From contig NC_086259.1 of NCBI RefSeq assembly GCF_021018805.1, positions 7,208,501 through 7,272,500 of the forward strand: a DNA stretch of 64,000 nt, given 5' to 3'. Made by a program: the position numbers and the translations under genes. Shown here piece by piece: positions 1 through 13,300 of this stretch (the first letter of the stretch is position 1; each line of letters opens with the position of its first letter). This DNA comes from Prinia subflava (Eukaryota > Chordata > Aves > Passeriformes > Cisticolidae). The notes beneath the pieces are model-generated. The model was not told where the DNA came from and searched no databases. It saw only the letters and a program-made list of their open reading frames with translations.

Positions 1-3000
1 TGAAAATAATTTCCATTTGAAGCCCTCTGATCTGATTTCCTCTATCCAGATAATACAATTCCCACCCCCCTCCCATGGCTGTGCTGAAGCAGAGTCCCTC
101 CAGTCCGTGTCAGCCCTGCCACCATCCCACCAGCTCCTGCCCCCAGCCTTGGCATCCTGCTCCTTGACATCTCCTCTGGGCCTGGGGGAGCTCCGTGCCA
201 GCAGTTCTGGGGCCAGTGGCTGAGCACACCAAACACAGCTGTTCCCTCCCAGCACTGCCGGTGCAGCCAGGACCTTACCAGGGAGTCAGTACTCAGCGTT
301 CCCTGCAAAAACCCGTCCAGGAAAGGGTCATGTCTGGGGTGGAGAGTGGGTGGGCAGGGTGAAATCTGCTGTCCAGCCTGGTGGGTACATGGAGTGATTG
401 ACATGGGCAGCCCAAATCTTCATCTCATATCAGTGTAGGTGTGCCAGAGGAGGGTTTGCAATATTTGTGTGTATAAGCCCAAACTCTCGCATTAGGGGCT
501 TGGTTGACTGATTTTAGACTGCTGTGGCTGACTGATGAGCAGCATCTTTTGAAGTACCATGTGTCCCTCAAATGTTTCTTTGCCATATATTTTTCCATTA
601 ATTTTTCTGCTTTATCAACTCACCCTTAACTCATGGCTTGTCATTGTGTTCTGCCCCCGCCCCAGGCTGATAAACTCCTTCCCAGCTGAAGGGTCATTAT
701 TTCCTTGCAGTCCTGGCTCCTTCTCATCTCGAATTGCAGCTGCTGCTCCAGGGCACAGACAAAAGACTGGCTTGTCTGTGCCTGACAGAAACAAGAAAGC
801 GCTGGGAAGCATAGTCCAAATAGATCTCAGTGCCACAGAAATTGGAAGCAAATAATAGTCCAAAAATGTTCTCAGAAAATACCAATGATTTAATAGCTGG
901 ATTTTCAAAAACAAACTGAAACAAAGATTTTTGGCAGGCTGTCCTCACAGCTGATCACACTAGAGGGCAGCCCGAGACTGTCTGTACAGTGCTGTTGGAA
1001 TTCAGCTCACTGTCTTCAGAGTAAAAAATAAATTAAAAATGTATACAAATTGTGTCCTCTTATGGAAGAAATGTGCCCGTTTGCAGCTTCGTTTATTATA
1101 CAGAACTTCAGTTCCTCCATATACCAACCCTTTCTGCATCACAGTGTCAGTGAGAAGAGGATTGAGAAGGAATTCAATTTTACCACAAGCTAAGGAGGCC
1201 ACTTTTTAAACACCAATAAATTCTTGTATCAAAATAAGAAGTTATATCCGTGTGGGCAACCCTAGAATACCTGGAGATAACTATTGCAAACTACAAGTAC
1301 CCAGCCTAGGTGCACAGAGCAGTGTTAAATAGCAACACTTGACTCCCAAAACAGTAATGAGCAGTCAGAAGAGCTGAGGCTTTGGCAGCTCATGTTTGGT
1401 TTCCCTGCATGCTGGGATCACGTATGATCCAAACACGTATCAGCATGACAGGCACCACTTCTGCTCCTGAACAGCTTGTATTTACTAATTAATACCAGCA
1501 TTCAGCATTCATGTATTATTCCATGACAGTCTGTCTCACAGTCATTACTTTTGTTATGCTTTGAGTCTCATTTAGAACTTGTTGAATATTCTATTTTAAA
1601 ACTTAATTAACATTGGCTCATGTGTGATAGGGAGGTATGATACAGAAATGAGTATTAAGAATAGTAAATTAGAAAGTAGTAATAGTCATTGGAGTTACTG
1701 CAGATTGGCTAGTTTAATGTATTTCATTTGGTTTTGGTTAAACTACATAAAATTAACTTAAGTCATTAAAATTTGAAAATAATACAGTATTTAAAATAAA
1801 AGGTGTATGTTAAAGTAATTTGCATTTCCCTGAAGCATCTTTTGCTGTTTCCCAGCAGGTGCTTGGGCCAGAGGCAGGTGGGTGCTCTGGCTGGGACCGT
1901 GGGTGCTGCCTCTGACACCCCAACCCACGAGGGAGCAGAGGCTGCAGCCAGGCTGGGCAGTGCCTGCAGCCTCCTGCACAGCTCCCAGCCAGCAGCTGCT
2001 TCCTGCCAAACAGCCACCGTGCCTGGAGTCACAACTGCTGTGAAATCCCAGGGAAGCTGAGAGGGTTCATTAACTGAACAGATAGGAATTTCTCATTTTT
2101 CCTCTATAATGAGGCATCTTTCTCAAAAGCATGACTCTCAGCAAAGCCCTGTTCCTGCCAGACTCTTTGGAAGCAGCATGCTGAGGCCATCAGGAGTGAG
2201 CCATTCCTTTTAACACAGCAAGGCTTCTTGTGCACCTCCAAAGGATGCAGTTGCTGAATACACACTGGAAGGGCTCCTCTGCAGCACTCAGCTTCAGGTG
2301 CCGCTGGTTTGAGCATGTCTGTCACAGCACACCAGCTCACGAGGGTCCTGCCCAGAGGACCTGTGTGTCTCAGGCAGAGTGACCCAGAGAAAAACAAGAA
2401 GTGGGAACTATTTGTCTGTGGAAACCGGGCTGGATGAGCCCTGTTGGCACAGTCAGCACCTGAATTCACAGTGTCCTGAGCTGCTGCCTGAGGCAGTCTG
2501 AGGGGAGAGCTGTGATTCCCAGCTGATACGGAGTGGTGCATACTCACACAGGTTGCTGTGAACCCATAATGCTGCCTGGGACCATGTTGGTAATGCGTGG
2601 AGGCAGCATTACTTTAATAATGTTCCTGGTTATCTGCATTGGTGTTTTATCAACCAGTCACAGAGGCATCAGTGACTGTATAAAGTATGACCCACACCAT
2701 CAAGGGAAATTCAGCTAAATCCTCCTCACTGGACTGCAGTGGAGGGCACTGAGCTGTGCTCAGAACTCTTGAAGTTTTCATCCGTGGGAGTGTGAAAAGC
2801 AGTCACAGCATCTGAGGGCTTGGACTCCCACTGCAGGCAGAGTCCTTATGAGCAGTGCTCAGCTCTTGCACAGAGCTGGCGATGAGGCTTTCAGCTCCCT
2901 GTCTGTAATCCCATTTCTTCAGGACTGCCGGAGTGTGGTGGGGCAGTGAGGGGGTTAATGCTGCAGCAGTTCTTTGATAATTGAAAAAGAAAAAAGCCCA

Positions 3001-3779
3001 TCCAAAGCTAACCAAAACAACCCCCTGTTTGAGGTCAGTGCTCTAGTAAGTGCCTTTTAAAGAAACAATAACCTGGTGCAATAGAAAATATTCTGTCCCT
3101 CTCTTCAGTAGAAATCTGATAAACCACAGAGAGAGGCAGGTGTCCAAGGAGATAAAAGTAATAAATGTGGCTGCAGTTCGGGAGTGAGTTGGGTTGTCAG
3201 GCTGGTAATTAAATGAAAGCCCTCTCAGGAAATGCTGGAAGCTAATAGATACACATGGAGATGCCAATTCATTTGCCTCAGCAATATATGTTAATTTTAG
3301 CATGGGATTAATTTATACATTTTGCAGTGGGATGAAATGGCAAGGATGGGAGGGGGAGAGCTTTCATTCTGCCAGTGATAGAGATTATTAAGCACCTTAT
3401 ACTTGTTAAAAGCAGAACCGTGTGTGAAAATGGGAGAGAGAAAATGTTTAATTCAAGTATACTCTCTAAACAGAATTAACTAATCACAGACTTATATCTG
3501 ACCCAAAGCACTCTTGCAGACAGCTGCCAGGGGCTCCTTGGCTTTGCTACAGCTCAGTGAGTACAGAGCCCTCGTTAGCAGGTAGCTCCAGTCACTCTGT
3601 GTTGCTGTGGTTTAAAGGATTTCTGAGTTACGAGAGTGTGAAATGAGGAGTGCTGCAGGGGCGGGTCCTGCTACAGGAAGAACAGCGGTTGTTTGGGACT
3701 ACAGCAAGCTCAAGGATGGATGCTCTGGCAAGCGTACAGAGGAGCTGCAGGAAAGGACAGATTTGTGTGTAAAACCACG

Positions 3780-3872
3780 CTGGTAATCACTGAGAGATCT
3801 GGTATTCACCTAGGGAGCTGGTAAACACCAAGAGCTGGTAACTTCAGCAGAGCTGGTGGTCACCACAGGGCT
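3780..3872. repeat. Degenerate 17-19-bp tandem repeat, five copies
   Basis: CTGGTAATCAC-like units start at 3780, 3799, 3818, 3835 and 3853. They share CTGGTNNNCACC and are separated by AGAG/AGGG-rich spacers. The copies are diverged, which suggests an old array. Confidence 0.75.
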
Positions 3873-5637
3873 GTGTGTGCCATGCAGGCTTGGGGCAGTG
3901 AACAAGTCACTGCTCAGGACCACACTGACCACAGAGCTACCCAGCTCCTTCTGGTTTGTGCTTGTCTTGTTCTGGAGGAAAGCTGAGGCCAGGCAGACAT
4001 CGAAGTAGGGGAGATGTTGTCCAGGGGCAGAGGGCAGTGAGAGGGCTGTGACCCTGCTGTGCCCTCAGGAGGTGGGTGTTACTGTCCCTCTCTGAGGTCG
4101 TTTTTGAACCTGGCACCACTTCAGTGCTGTTTGTCACAGGTACTGAGCTCTCATGTGACATTCCTGCAGCTCTCAGGTGCACAGCTGAGGACAGTCTTGC
4201 TGCTCCCTGTGCACGCCCAGGCCCGTGCTGAGCCTGGAGCTGCCAGTGCCTGTGGTGGTGTCTGCCAGGACCCTCCGCTGCTGGCAGCACCAGGTGCTGC
4301 TGGGGACACGAAACGAGGCCCTGATTTACACATCCAAGTGTGGCATTAAGAGCTTGACTACGGATATCTCAGTGCTGAAACACACTGCAGCACAGCAGGC
4401 TTCTTTCTGAAAAAACCCCTCTGATCTGTAAAATTATCAGCATTGAGGCAGCAGAAGCAAAGCAGATTTTCCTTTATTTTCTTCTGCCTTAGAGGAGGAA
4501 TACTCACTTGCCCTTCAGTATGATTACAGCCCATTTACCAACACTTCTTTTTTTTTTTTAATTCAGACCTACATTTTGGAAGAGTCACAAGGAAGAAGTG
4601 TTTCTTTTCAGAGCCTGGAGCAGCCAGCACAAAGGTAAAGTTTATTTAACAAAAAGAATAGTTCCAGCTGAATACATATTGTGAAATTACAGTATTATTT
4701 AAAACAAAATAGAAATGGTTGTGGGTCAGGGTCAGGGAAGGAAGATGATGACATCTGCTGCAAAGTGCATCCAACAACTGTCTTCAAATTTTAAAGTTTT
4801 TTTAATAGGATGTTTTTTCTTTTCTTTGTGTAATTATTCAAAATAATAGAACTAGAAAAAAATGTACTAGATGCTGAAAGCAAAGTCGAAGCTTGCTCAG
4901 GGATTGCAAGTAGAGGCATTATAAGTGGTGCCTCAAATGCTGATTTCAGAGTTACGGGCTCTGCCTGTCCAGGATGGAGGGCTGTGTCCTTCCTGCCCAC
5001 ACATGTGTCCCCTAAGGGATGTCCTCCCTGCATGGCTGGCCAGGGCAGGACTCCGAGGGACCCCACGAGGGCTGGCCCTGCCTGCACACTCCTTGCTTAA
5101 CAGCCATTGCCCTGATGCCACAGAAGTCACCTCTATCCTTTTTGTTCCAGACTGCAGCTGTCAAAAATCCACACTCTTCATGAGAAGGAGAGTTGTTACC
5201 CACTTTTGATAATGGTACTTTTAGTTGGCTCTTGCCACTCTTGCTACACAGTCTGGCTGCTGTGTTTCCTCCCAGGCACTGCTGTAGTGTCCCTCTGCCC
5301 CTGCTCCAAGGGCTCTCAGTGTTTCCATCACACTGGGAGGTGAGCTGGGAACAAACCCAGGGATATCCTGGAGGTCCTACCAGCATCAGCCCTGTGCGAG
5401 CTGTGGGAGACATGGAGGAGTCAGGAGAGATCATGTCACTACAGGAGGGCTCCTGTGCCAAGGAGATCATCTTAAAGAAACCCTCCCTGTCCCCTGAGGA
5501 CTGACCTACAGGGATTTTAAGGGACTGTGGGGCATGCTTTAATGTGTCTTTGTCTTGACACTACTGAATCGTACTGAGCCCTTCTGTAACCCTGGCATTT
5601 AAACACAGGTATTGTGTGTTATCCTCTTCTCATTAAT

Positions 5638-5704
5638 TGAAACAAACAAAAAACCCAAACAAACAAAAACACATGAACAAACAAACAAAAAACACAAAAA
5701 AGAA
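5638..5704. repeat. A/C-rich low-complexity tract (AAAC)n
   Basis: Imperfect AAAC/AAAAC repeats interrupted by ACATG and AAACACAAA. Simple repeat with no coding value. Confidence 0.85.
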
Positions 5705-6011
5705 GGTAGAAATAATAATTTCCCTCATTGTCATGCATATGAAAATACCAAACTGCACAGCTGGGACATTTTTGGTGCTCACACAGATATACAGAGTCAT
5801 TTCTGGTGGTAGAAAATGCGGATGTTCCAGTTGCCAGAGTAGGTACATTCCCTGCAGCTCAGATTCTGCTCTGGCTGGGAAGCACCAAGACATTGCCCAT
5901 CTTTGGCCAGAGGTGATGGCCGAGCAAAGCAGCTGGAGCCCTCCTTGTCCCCGAGTGTTGCAGGAGGCGTTTCCAGAGCCCGGCGCCTCTCCAGGTGTGG
6001 CACAACAGCTC

Positions 6012-6075
6012 CACTGCCACGTCCTGCTGCTGCCACGTCCTGCTGCTGCCACGTCCTGCTGCTGCCACGTCCTGC
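6012..6075. repeat. 16-bp tandem repeat, four copies
   Basis: CACGTCCTGCTGCTGC repeats with exact 16-bp spacing (CACG at 6018, 6034, 6050 and 6066). Short open frames in this area are repeat artefacts. Confidence 0.93.
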
Positions 6076-7292
6076 AGTGCTTTAAAACCAGCTGAGCCTC
6101 CCACATGGCAGCGTGATTTACTAAACCACTAAGATATTGGGTCAGCCTTGTAAATCATTTTAATTATTTCACTAAACAGGTTGTGGAAATAGATCAGTAG
6201 AAAATATGGCATTTAGGCTTACAGTGCTGTGCATTCATTATGGGAAAGGAATTATATTAACTGATTTAGGAGCTAATAATAACTGAAAATAACAATTTAA
6301 TGGAAGCCTTCCAATCCTGTACTTTCAAAGCAGGATACAGCTATATGCAGTCTACTCATTTTAATCTCAGTCAAGTATACAGAGCAATCTTTTGACTCTC
6401 AGAGAAATGTCAGTCAAGTACAAGTACTTGCAGACTTTCACATCCCATAAATTACATTATAATAAAACCAAAACAAAGAAACTGTCAACAACCATTTTTA
6501 CCTACTGGCAGGGTCACACGAACTAGACACATGAAAAATAAGAAAATATATTGCAATCTAACAAAGTGAAAGAGTTGCACAGTAGGGCTGTTTTCCTCTT
6601 GCAGTTTTTATTTCTGTGAGACCATAGTTTGTGCTGCAGAGCTTGAAGGACACTTCCCTCTCTAAGATATTGGGATTTTATCTCAAACATCTGAATAGTA
6701 AATATATGCTATATTTCTGTGAATATACACTATATATATGATTTATTTATGCAAGGAGACAGGGAGGAAAACAAACCAGAAAAACCTAATCTCACCTATG
6801 CAGCAAAAGCCAGGTCTCACCATTCAGTAGTTGGGTCAGCATTGCTCTGTTACAATTATTTCACTGTAGCTGAACTTAATTTGATATGCTGTGTCCTGGT
6901 TTTCTTAATGCATGCATGACAGTCACCTGTGCTGTTAAAATATTTCCTCCTGAAATAAGCTGTACATTGTGATTCTTTAATGCCTTATTGGCCACCGAGT
7001 CACCAGCAGCAGGGCTGTGGGCAGAATGCGAGCTGCGATCAGATAGTGCCCCTGTGTCAGGCTGGTTCGGAAGCTGCAGTCCCCTGATAGGCACTTGTCA
7101 CACCGGCTATCTCCACTCTGCTTTGCAGGCACAGTTAAGCTTTTCTTTAAGCCCTCAGGCTAGATAGCTTTGGAATTATGCACTTCATCACACCCCAATT
7201 AGCTAGGGATGCATGACAAAACCCGTTATCAGTTCGTTTAGGTGGGAAAACACCGTATTTTGCTTCTTGGTTCAGCACGTGAAGGAAAATAC

Positions 7293-7295
<3 letters not shown>

Positions 7296-7327
<32 letters not shown>
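7296..7327. repeat. (T)32 homopolymer
   Basis: An uninterrupted run of 32 T lies between ACCCC and CTCC. On the minus strand it is a poly(A) tract, but the adjoining sequence at 7328-7900 is not a retrocopy that I recognise. Confidence 0.97.
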
Positions 7328-10300
7328 CTCCACCGAGAAAAGCTTGTTTTAGAGCAGAGTGAAACTTCGAGCTGTGTCAAATCATGCTGCTCCTGCTTAT
7401 TTACCCGTGTCCTTGAGCTCCATCCGGCTGTTTTGGGAATGCTAAGTGTCGCTAAAATAAAAATGAATGGCTTCGGCGTGACCGCAGAACTCGCTGAGCA
7501 CATTCCCCTGCAGCAGGGGGGTCTCGTGGTGCTGAGCCCCCGGAGCAGGTGAGATTGTTTTCCTGGAGGAATGGTCCCCAAGGCTCCCCACATGGACCCT
7601 GGCTGTACACAACAAACTGGACAGATGTTGTTCCCAAGCCCAGCAAATGCCAGCAGCAACAGATGAGCCCTGAGTGAAGGGAAACGTGCTGGGTGAACAA
7701 GTGGCATTTTCATGGCCCTGAACGTGAACAGGGCTTTCTCTGGTGCTGCTGTGCTCCAAAAAACCTGCTGTGGCAAGGTTTGAATTACCCGGGGTAATGA
7801 GCCTAAACTGGGTTGAGTTTTTCCATACACATTTACAAACAGGTTGACAAACACTTTCTGAACCCAGCAAAGCTCTTCGCATTTGCTTTTGACATGGTTT
7901 TCTTTAGTGAAATGCTTTAATCTAGCATAAGTAGTGTAAGACCTCTCCGGTCATTAAATAATTAACTCAGGTTCATAAAGGGAGTTTATGTTCTTTAAAA
8001 ATACTGCAAAAAGTTCAACTGCTCGCATTTGACACTGTGGCAAGGTGGATTTAGTTCCTTTTATTCAGTCTTGTTATTAAGTCATGTTAGAGCTCCCATT
8101 CTGACAGGAGCCTGCTGTGGTTGCTGAGTGCTCCGTGCTGGGGCTGGAGCCCCTGGCCCTGAGGGCAGAGCCCACCTTCTGTGTCTCCCTAGTGCTGGGG
8201 AACTGCAAGGTGGCCACATCCACGGACCCCTCCAGGACTGAAGCACTAATAGGTACTCAGTTTTGGTCTTCCTGTCTTGTCAAACCCCACCTGCTTCTCC
8301 GGAGACTGAAATGCCAGGGTTATTAATTATTAAAGAATGTCATAAGGAGTCTGGCTGCGTGGTTCTTGGCTAGCTTGGATGCAAAGTCATTATCAGTGAC
8401 TTAACCATAAATGGAGGTTCATTCTTACCAGGATTGCAATTAGCACCTTGCTGTGCATTTAACTAACTTGAGACTTTCATACCACCATAATATAAAAGTT
8501 GAAATTATATCCAGGCTCTCTGTAAATGGATTACACTATTATCATTATTTGTAGCACTGAATGATTGTACTTTTACTGTCTTGCACTGAATTAGCATAAA
8601 TGAATAACAAACACGAGTGTATTTGGTAAAGACCATAAAGTAAGTGATGTTTCCTTAATCAAACTGTAAATTTTCACTGTCTCATTTGATTGTGTTGCCT
8701 TTAGCTTCTCTTGTGCACTTTCTCAAGTGCTGCATTCCCCTCAGGGTAGCAGGTATCACTGACAGACGTGGTTCAGCCTAGATCATCACTCAGTACAGTT
8801 ATTCCTTGGCCTGACTTGGATTTAGATGTGCACACTGTGTCTGTCTGAAGGTTTATCAACATTCCCAAGCAAGTGCAGCTCTGGAGCTCTCGCACTGCTT
8901 GGCTCAGTCAGAGTGAGACACTCTGGGTAGGCACTGCTGGCTTCCCAGGGCACTGTAAATTCAGTACAGCACTGAGGGTGTTTCACAGCATCCTAATTCC
9001 TGCCACAGACACAGGATGACTTTATCCAGAGAAAACAGGCTTTTAAATCTTGAGACACTTGAGGGTCCCTGCAGGAAACGATGTGGGGACTTTTCCTTGT
9101 GCTCCCACTGTCCCTGCCTGCTCAGGGCAGCAGAGCAGCAGTGGCTGTCCTGCCAGACCAGAGAGAGTGAGGCTGAGACATGGGGCAGGAGCTTTCCTGA
9201 GCTGCACAGGCCATGGCTCTGGTGGCCTGGTAATACAGCCCCTGCCATCCTGCTTTCAGTGCTTTGCAGGGGATCCCAGAAAAGACAAATTGAGAGTCTT
9301 CACCACCATGCTGGTGATGCTCCATAGGCTTCAGAGAACTGACTCTGCTCCTCAGAGCACAGACTAACCCCCAGCCCAGGGCTGCCTGATGCCAGGAGAG
9401 GGCACCTTAATTCCCAAGGGGGGATTTAGTTCTCAGATCCTTGGCTAAGATCTGGCCAAGCTGCTCCTCTCTGGGTCACAGCCATCACCACATTGCTCTC
9501 CTGAGGGGAGGATGAGGCAAAGCCAAGAGGGTGTTGGAGTCCTGGCACCGACCTTCCTCACAACAGCCTGAGAGCACAGACACTCTCCCTGTGGGGCTGG
9601 TGACACATCCGAAAACTGCAAAGACAGTTGGTTAATGACATACTGACAGGTATCCATCATTTAGATCAACTCTGACAACTCTGGAAGCACTGAAATACAA
9701 CAGCCCAGAACAGTAAGTAAATACATTACAGCATAGGCATTAAAAAGAGGCTCTGCCATGGGAATTCAGAGCTAAATTTCATGTTTAACATAGATTGTTA
9801 ATACAGATGGACTCTGTTGAAAAAAAAAAAGAAATTAAAACTTGTTATAAAAACACAGCACTTGGAAATCAGAAATATGGTACTAATTTTTGCCACAGTT
9901 GACTTTGTCTGCCAGCCTAAATATCAGCACTTGCCTAGGTACTATGTTGATCATACTAAAAGCCAACATGAGTCACAATACTCACTGGATTGTCAGAGCA
10001 ACTTCAAAGCCTGAAAAATATTTAGTAATGAAGAATGCCTTTTTTCGTTCATTAAAAGAAATCAATTATTTCATATATCCAAGTAAAATTACAAGAAAAT
10101 AAAAAAATAAGAGCCCATTTCTGTGGTCATCTGGTTTTTCATCCTGTATAATACTCCTAAAGACTTAACCTGTTGTTTCCTATTTCAGGGAGAATACTAA
10201 CACTTGAGATGAATGAAAGGGTTTGAAAAATCTGATCATGGAATAGAAAAATGTAACACCCCTTTCCCATCTTCCCCAGAATAAATCCCAAAAATTTCCT

Positions 10301-13300
10301 GTTAGAAAAGTATAATCTTCAGTTGAACTGTAAACATTTCTGAATTATTTATGAAGATCTTGGTAATTTAGTTTGTATTACACTACAGATGATTTTCCAT
10401 ATGAGATTTAAGAAACAGTTCAATAATAACAGGAAAGGAAATCTATATGCAACAAACAGGGAAATCCATTAACTAACTCTACATCACAGTCCTCTTTGTA
10501 ATTCTTAATGTAACTGTGTTTTACTTGGAATATCCATAATTGCTATAATTAGAAGACGGGCAGTCACCAGAGGAGAAACAGATTTCAATTCACTCATTTG
10601 CATTAGCACGGTTCCTTAAAAAAAGCCACCTTGTTCAGTGCTAAATTCTTCATTTATAATATTATCCATCTCTACTGAGCAGAGGGTGCTGGGTTTTATA
10701 AACGTGGTCTACACTCAGCAACAACCCCCCATGCAGCCCTTCCTCCCTGCTCCCCATCCCTGTCACACATTCTGCTGGGGCAGGACAGGCTGATGCAGGG
10801 TTCCTTATAGCCTGCCTTGCTCGGATTCCTCAAGCCTTCATTTTGTTCCCGTTGTTTCAAGACCTGTTAATTTTCCTGTGAATTAATTCTGGCAGCTCCT
10901 GCATGAACAAACCCAAACCTGGTCCCCGAGTGCCCACAGAAAAGCCCCCAGTTGGCCAGCAGCCCCCACTGCAGCACAGGATCTGCAGCACTGCAGAGAA
11001 ATGCCACAAGAGCCCAGAAACAGCAGAAAAGAAAGGATCCCCCATCTCTATTCTGCTGTAAGTGGATGTTTTACCATTTCAACCCATTAGCAGCAGTAAT
11101 TCGCACATGTTGGTATTTTAGGGCTCTCCCAAGGCTTGCAGCACTGGTTTTCCCTGCCCTGCAGGGTGATGCAGGTGGAGTCCCACAGGCACAGAGCTCC
11201 CGGGGCTGCAGGGCAGAGCTCCCTGGGCAGGGCTGGCAGAGCCCTTCCCCTGCCCAGTGACACCAGCCAGACACGCTTGCTGCACATTAATATTCTCACA
11301 ACAACCCCCCTCCAATCAGTCTTTGCTAAAAGCATTAATTAAGACTTTAACATTTCTGATCCCATCAATTTTCTGTTCTCTTCTTATTAAATAGATGTAC
11401 TAGGGGAGTTTGAATAATAACTGCCCAAAGTTTGAGGATAATGAATAAATGAACTTTGCCAGCCTCTGGCTAAGCATGAAATTTGCTGTGGAGCAACAAA
11501 TGCAACGGAGGCAGCTCATACATTAACCAACCTAGTTTTGACACACAAGTTTGGGAGCACATTATTTACTTACTTAGTAATTCTAAGCGAGACCAGGCTC
11601 CAAAATGTTTTATGCAGGAAATGACAAATGACATGTTCAGACAGTCTTTTGCACTCTCCATCACAGCGTGAAGCTGCTCACTCACCCATCTTCTCTTCAG
11701 TGGGTCTGGTCCTCTTGCCATGCACGGAGAGCCTTTCAGCACTGCAGGCTCCATTTTCCTCGGGAACTTTGCCAGGAAAGGAACACACCACAGACTGGGT
11801 AATTTTGGTTTTTACTCGCTAGGTCTTGGCACTTTGAAGGTCACCTGTGTGCTATCAAACTTCTTTTGTTCCGTGCATTTTTACATGTGCATGGCTCTAG
11901 CACCAGCTCAGTTACCCTGCTGTAAATCCATTCGTTTTTGTGGAAATCCATTAACTCGCAGTGAATTTATGGCAGTATAACTGTGAGCGAGCTGCAGCTG
12001 ATGGCGCAGACTGGAAATATTACAAGGAAAAGTGCAAAGTTCTATTGATTTTCTCTCAGGAAAAATGTGTGTTTCCTTATGATTATATTACAGATGACTC
12101 AGCTCTGGCCCCCAGCAGCCATCCCTCATGTTCCCCTGCGTGCTGGCTGTGCGAGGAGCCCGTGCTGTCCCCAGCCCAGGCACTGCCACCCCACCCGCCG
12201 TGCTGGGGGACTCTGTGCCCGGCTCTGTGTGGCACTGCAGGAGCCATGCCACCCTCCCACGGCTCTGCAGCACAGCCACTTACTCCTAATCGATCCTGAC
12301 AGCAGACACCACGAGGAATGCTGAGATTTATGAAAGAGCAAGATTTGCCACCAGCCTCTGTCCATTAAGGGTACGGCAAAACCTCGCTTTGCCCTTTGTA
12401 AATACGATCAGCAGAAGTGAGGCAGTTGCCCTTTTCAGAAGAAAGAGCACTCTCGAAGGACAGATGTTTTAGCAAAAGTTCTCAACACACTCACAAGCAA
12501 TGAGGCTCCAAATTCTTTACAATTTTTCTTCAAAACGCTTCTCATTCCTTTAAGTGCCTTTCAAAGACTATATACTGTACTGAAAGCTGCAGTCTCCTCT
12601 TTAGCTACTTATTTTCCCTGCACTACAGGAATATGGGGCCAATTATAGGCTGTGTATTTTGCCAAAAAAAAAAAGCTGGCCTGAATGTGGAAACCATGGC
12701 TCCAAAACCTGAAGGACTAATTTTGCACATTTTTAAAGGCAGACATATAGTGAAGGTAAACGTGTAAAGCAAGGCAATCTCACTTGTTGAAGTTACTGTG
12801 TGCTGGGAATGAGTTCTCTTTGCCTGTGTACAGGTCTTCACTGGAAAGCAAAGATGCCTGTTGCTCATGCTAGAAGAGATTTTTCATCAAATCCTCAGAT
12901 TATTGTTTAGTATTTCTGAGGTCTTATGGTGAATTAGAATATAAGAATTGTTATTCCTACCATGGCACACTTAATTCTGATCTCAGAAAGGATAAAGAAG
13001 TTATTTTTAGTTGCAGATTTAATATTTTTTCACCTTTAATGTGATTAAAGTCTAAAATACCTTGGTAATTCTACTCCTGTCATTGCACACAAAACTTGCA
13101 GCCACATCCCTTTGCAGGTACCAGGCTACAAAAGGAAGGGAAGGACAAACTCAAAATGATTGATGTATTTCCTCCAAACCACACAGTCTGTAATTCAAGA
13201 GACAATGTACTCCATAAGTGATGGAACAAAAGTATCAGAGCAAAGCAGATACCTGTTTACTTGGAGACCAGCTGGAGGGCTGAAGTTAAAATAGAAGCAT

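Larger units (their letters stand above)
1..7295. other. Non-coding sequence downstream of VSTM2B, distal part
   Basis: AT-rich DNA alternates with GC-richer patches (about 60-380, 1850-2060, 3900-4300, 4930-5460, 5830-6100). Apart from the small tandem repeats listed at 3780, 5638 and 6012 I recognise no gene, RNA gene or transposon. All open frames are under 160 codons and resemble no family I know. Confidence 0.6.

Noticed and set aside
7147..7854. 235-codon minus-strand frame next to the T tract
   Set aside because: No recognisable domain, overlaps two other similar-sized frames, and contains the translated homopolymer; a retrocopy could not be identified.
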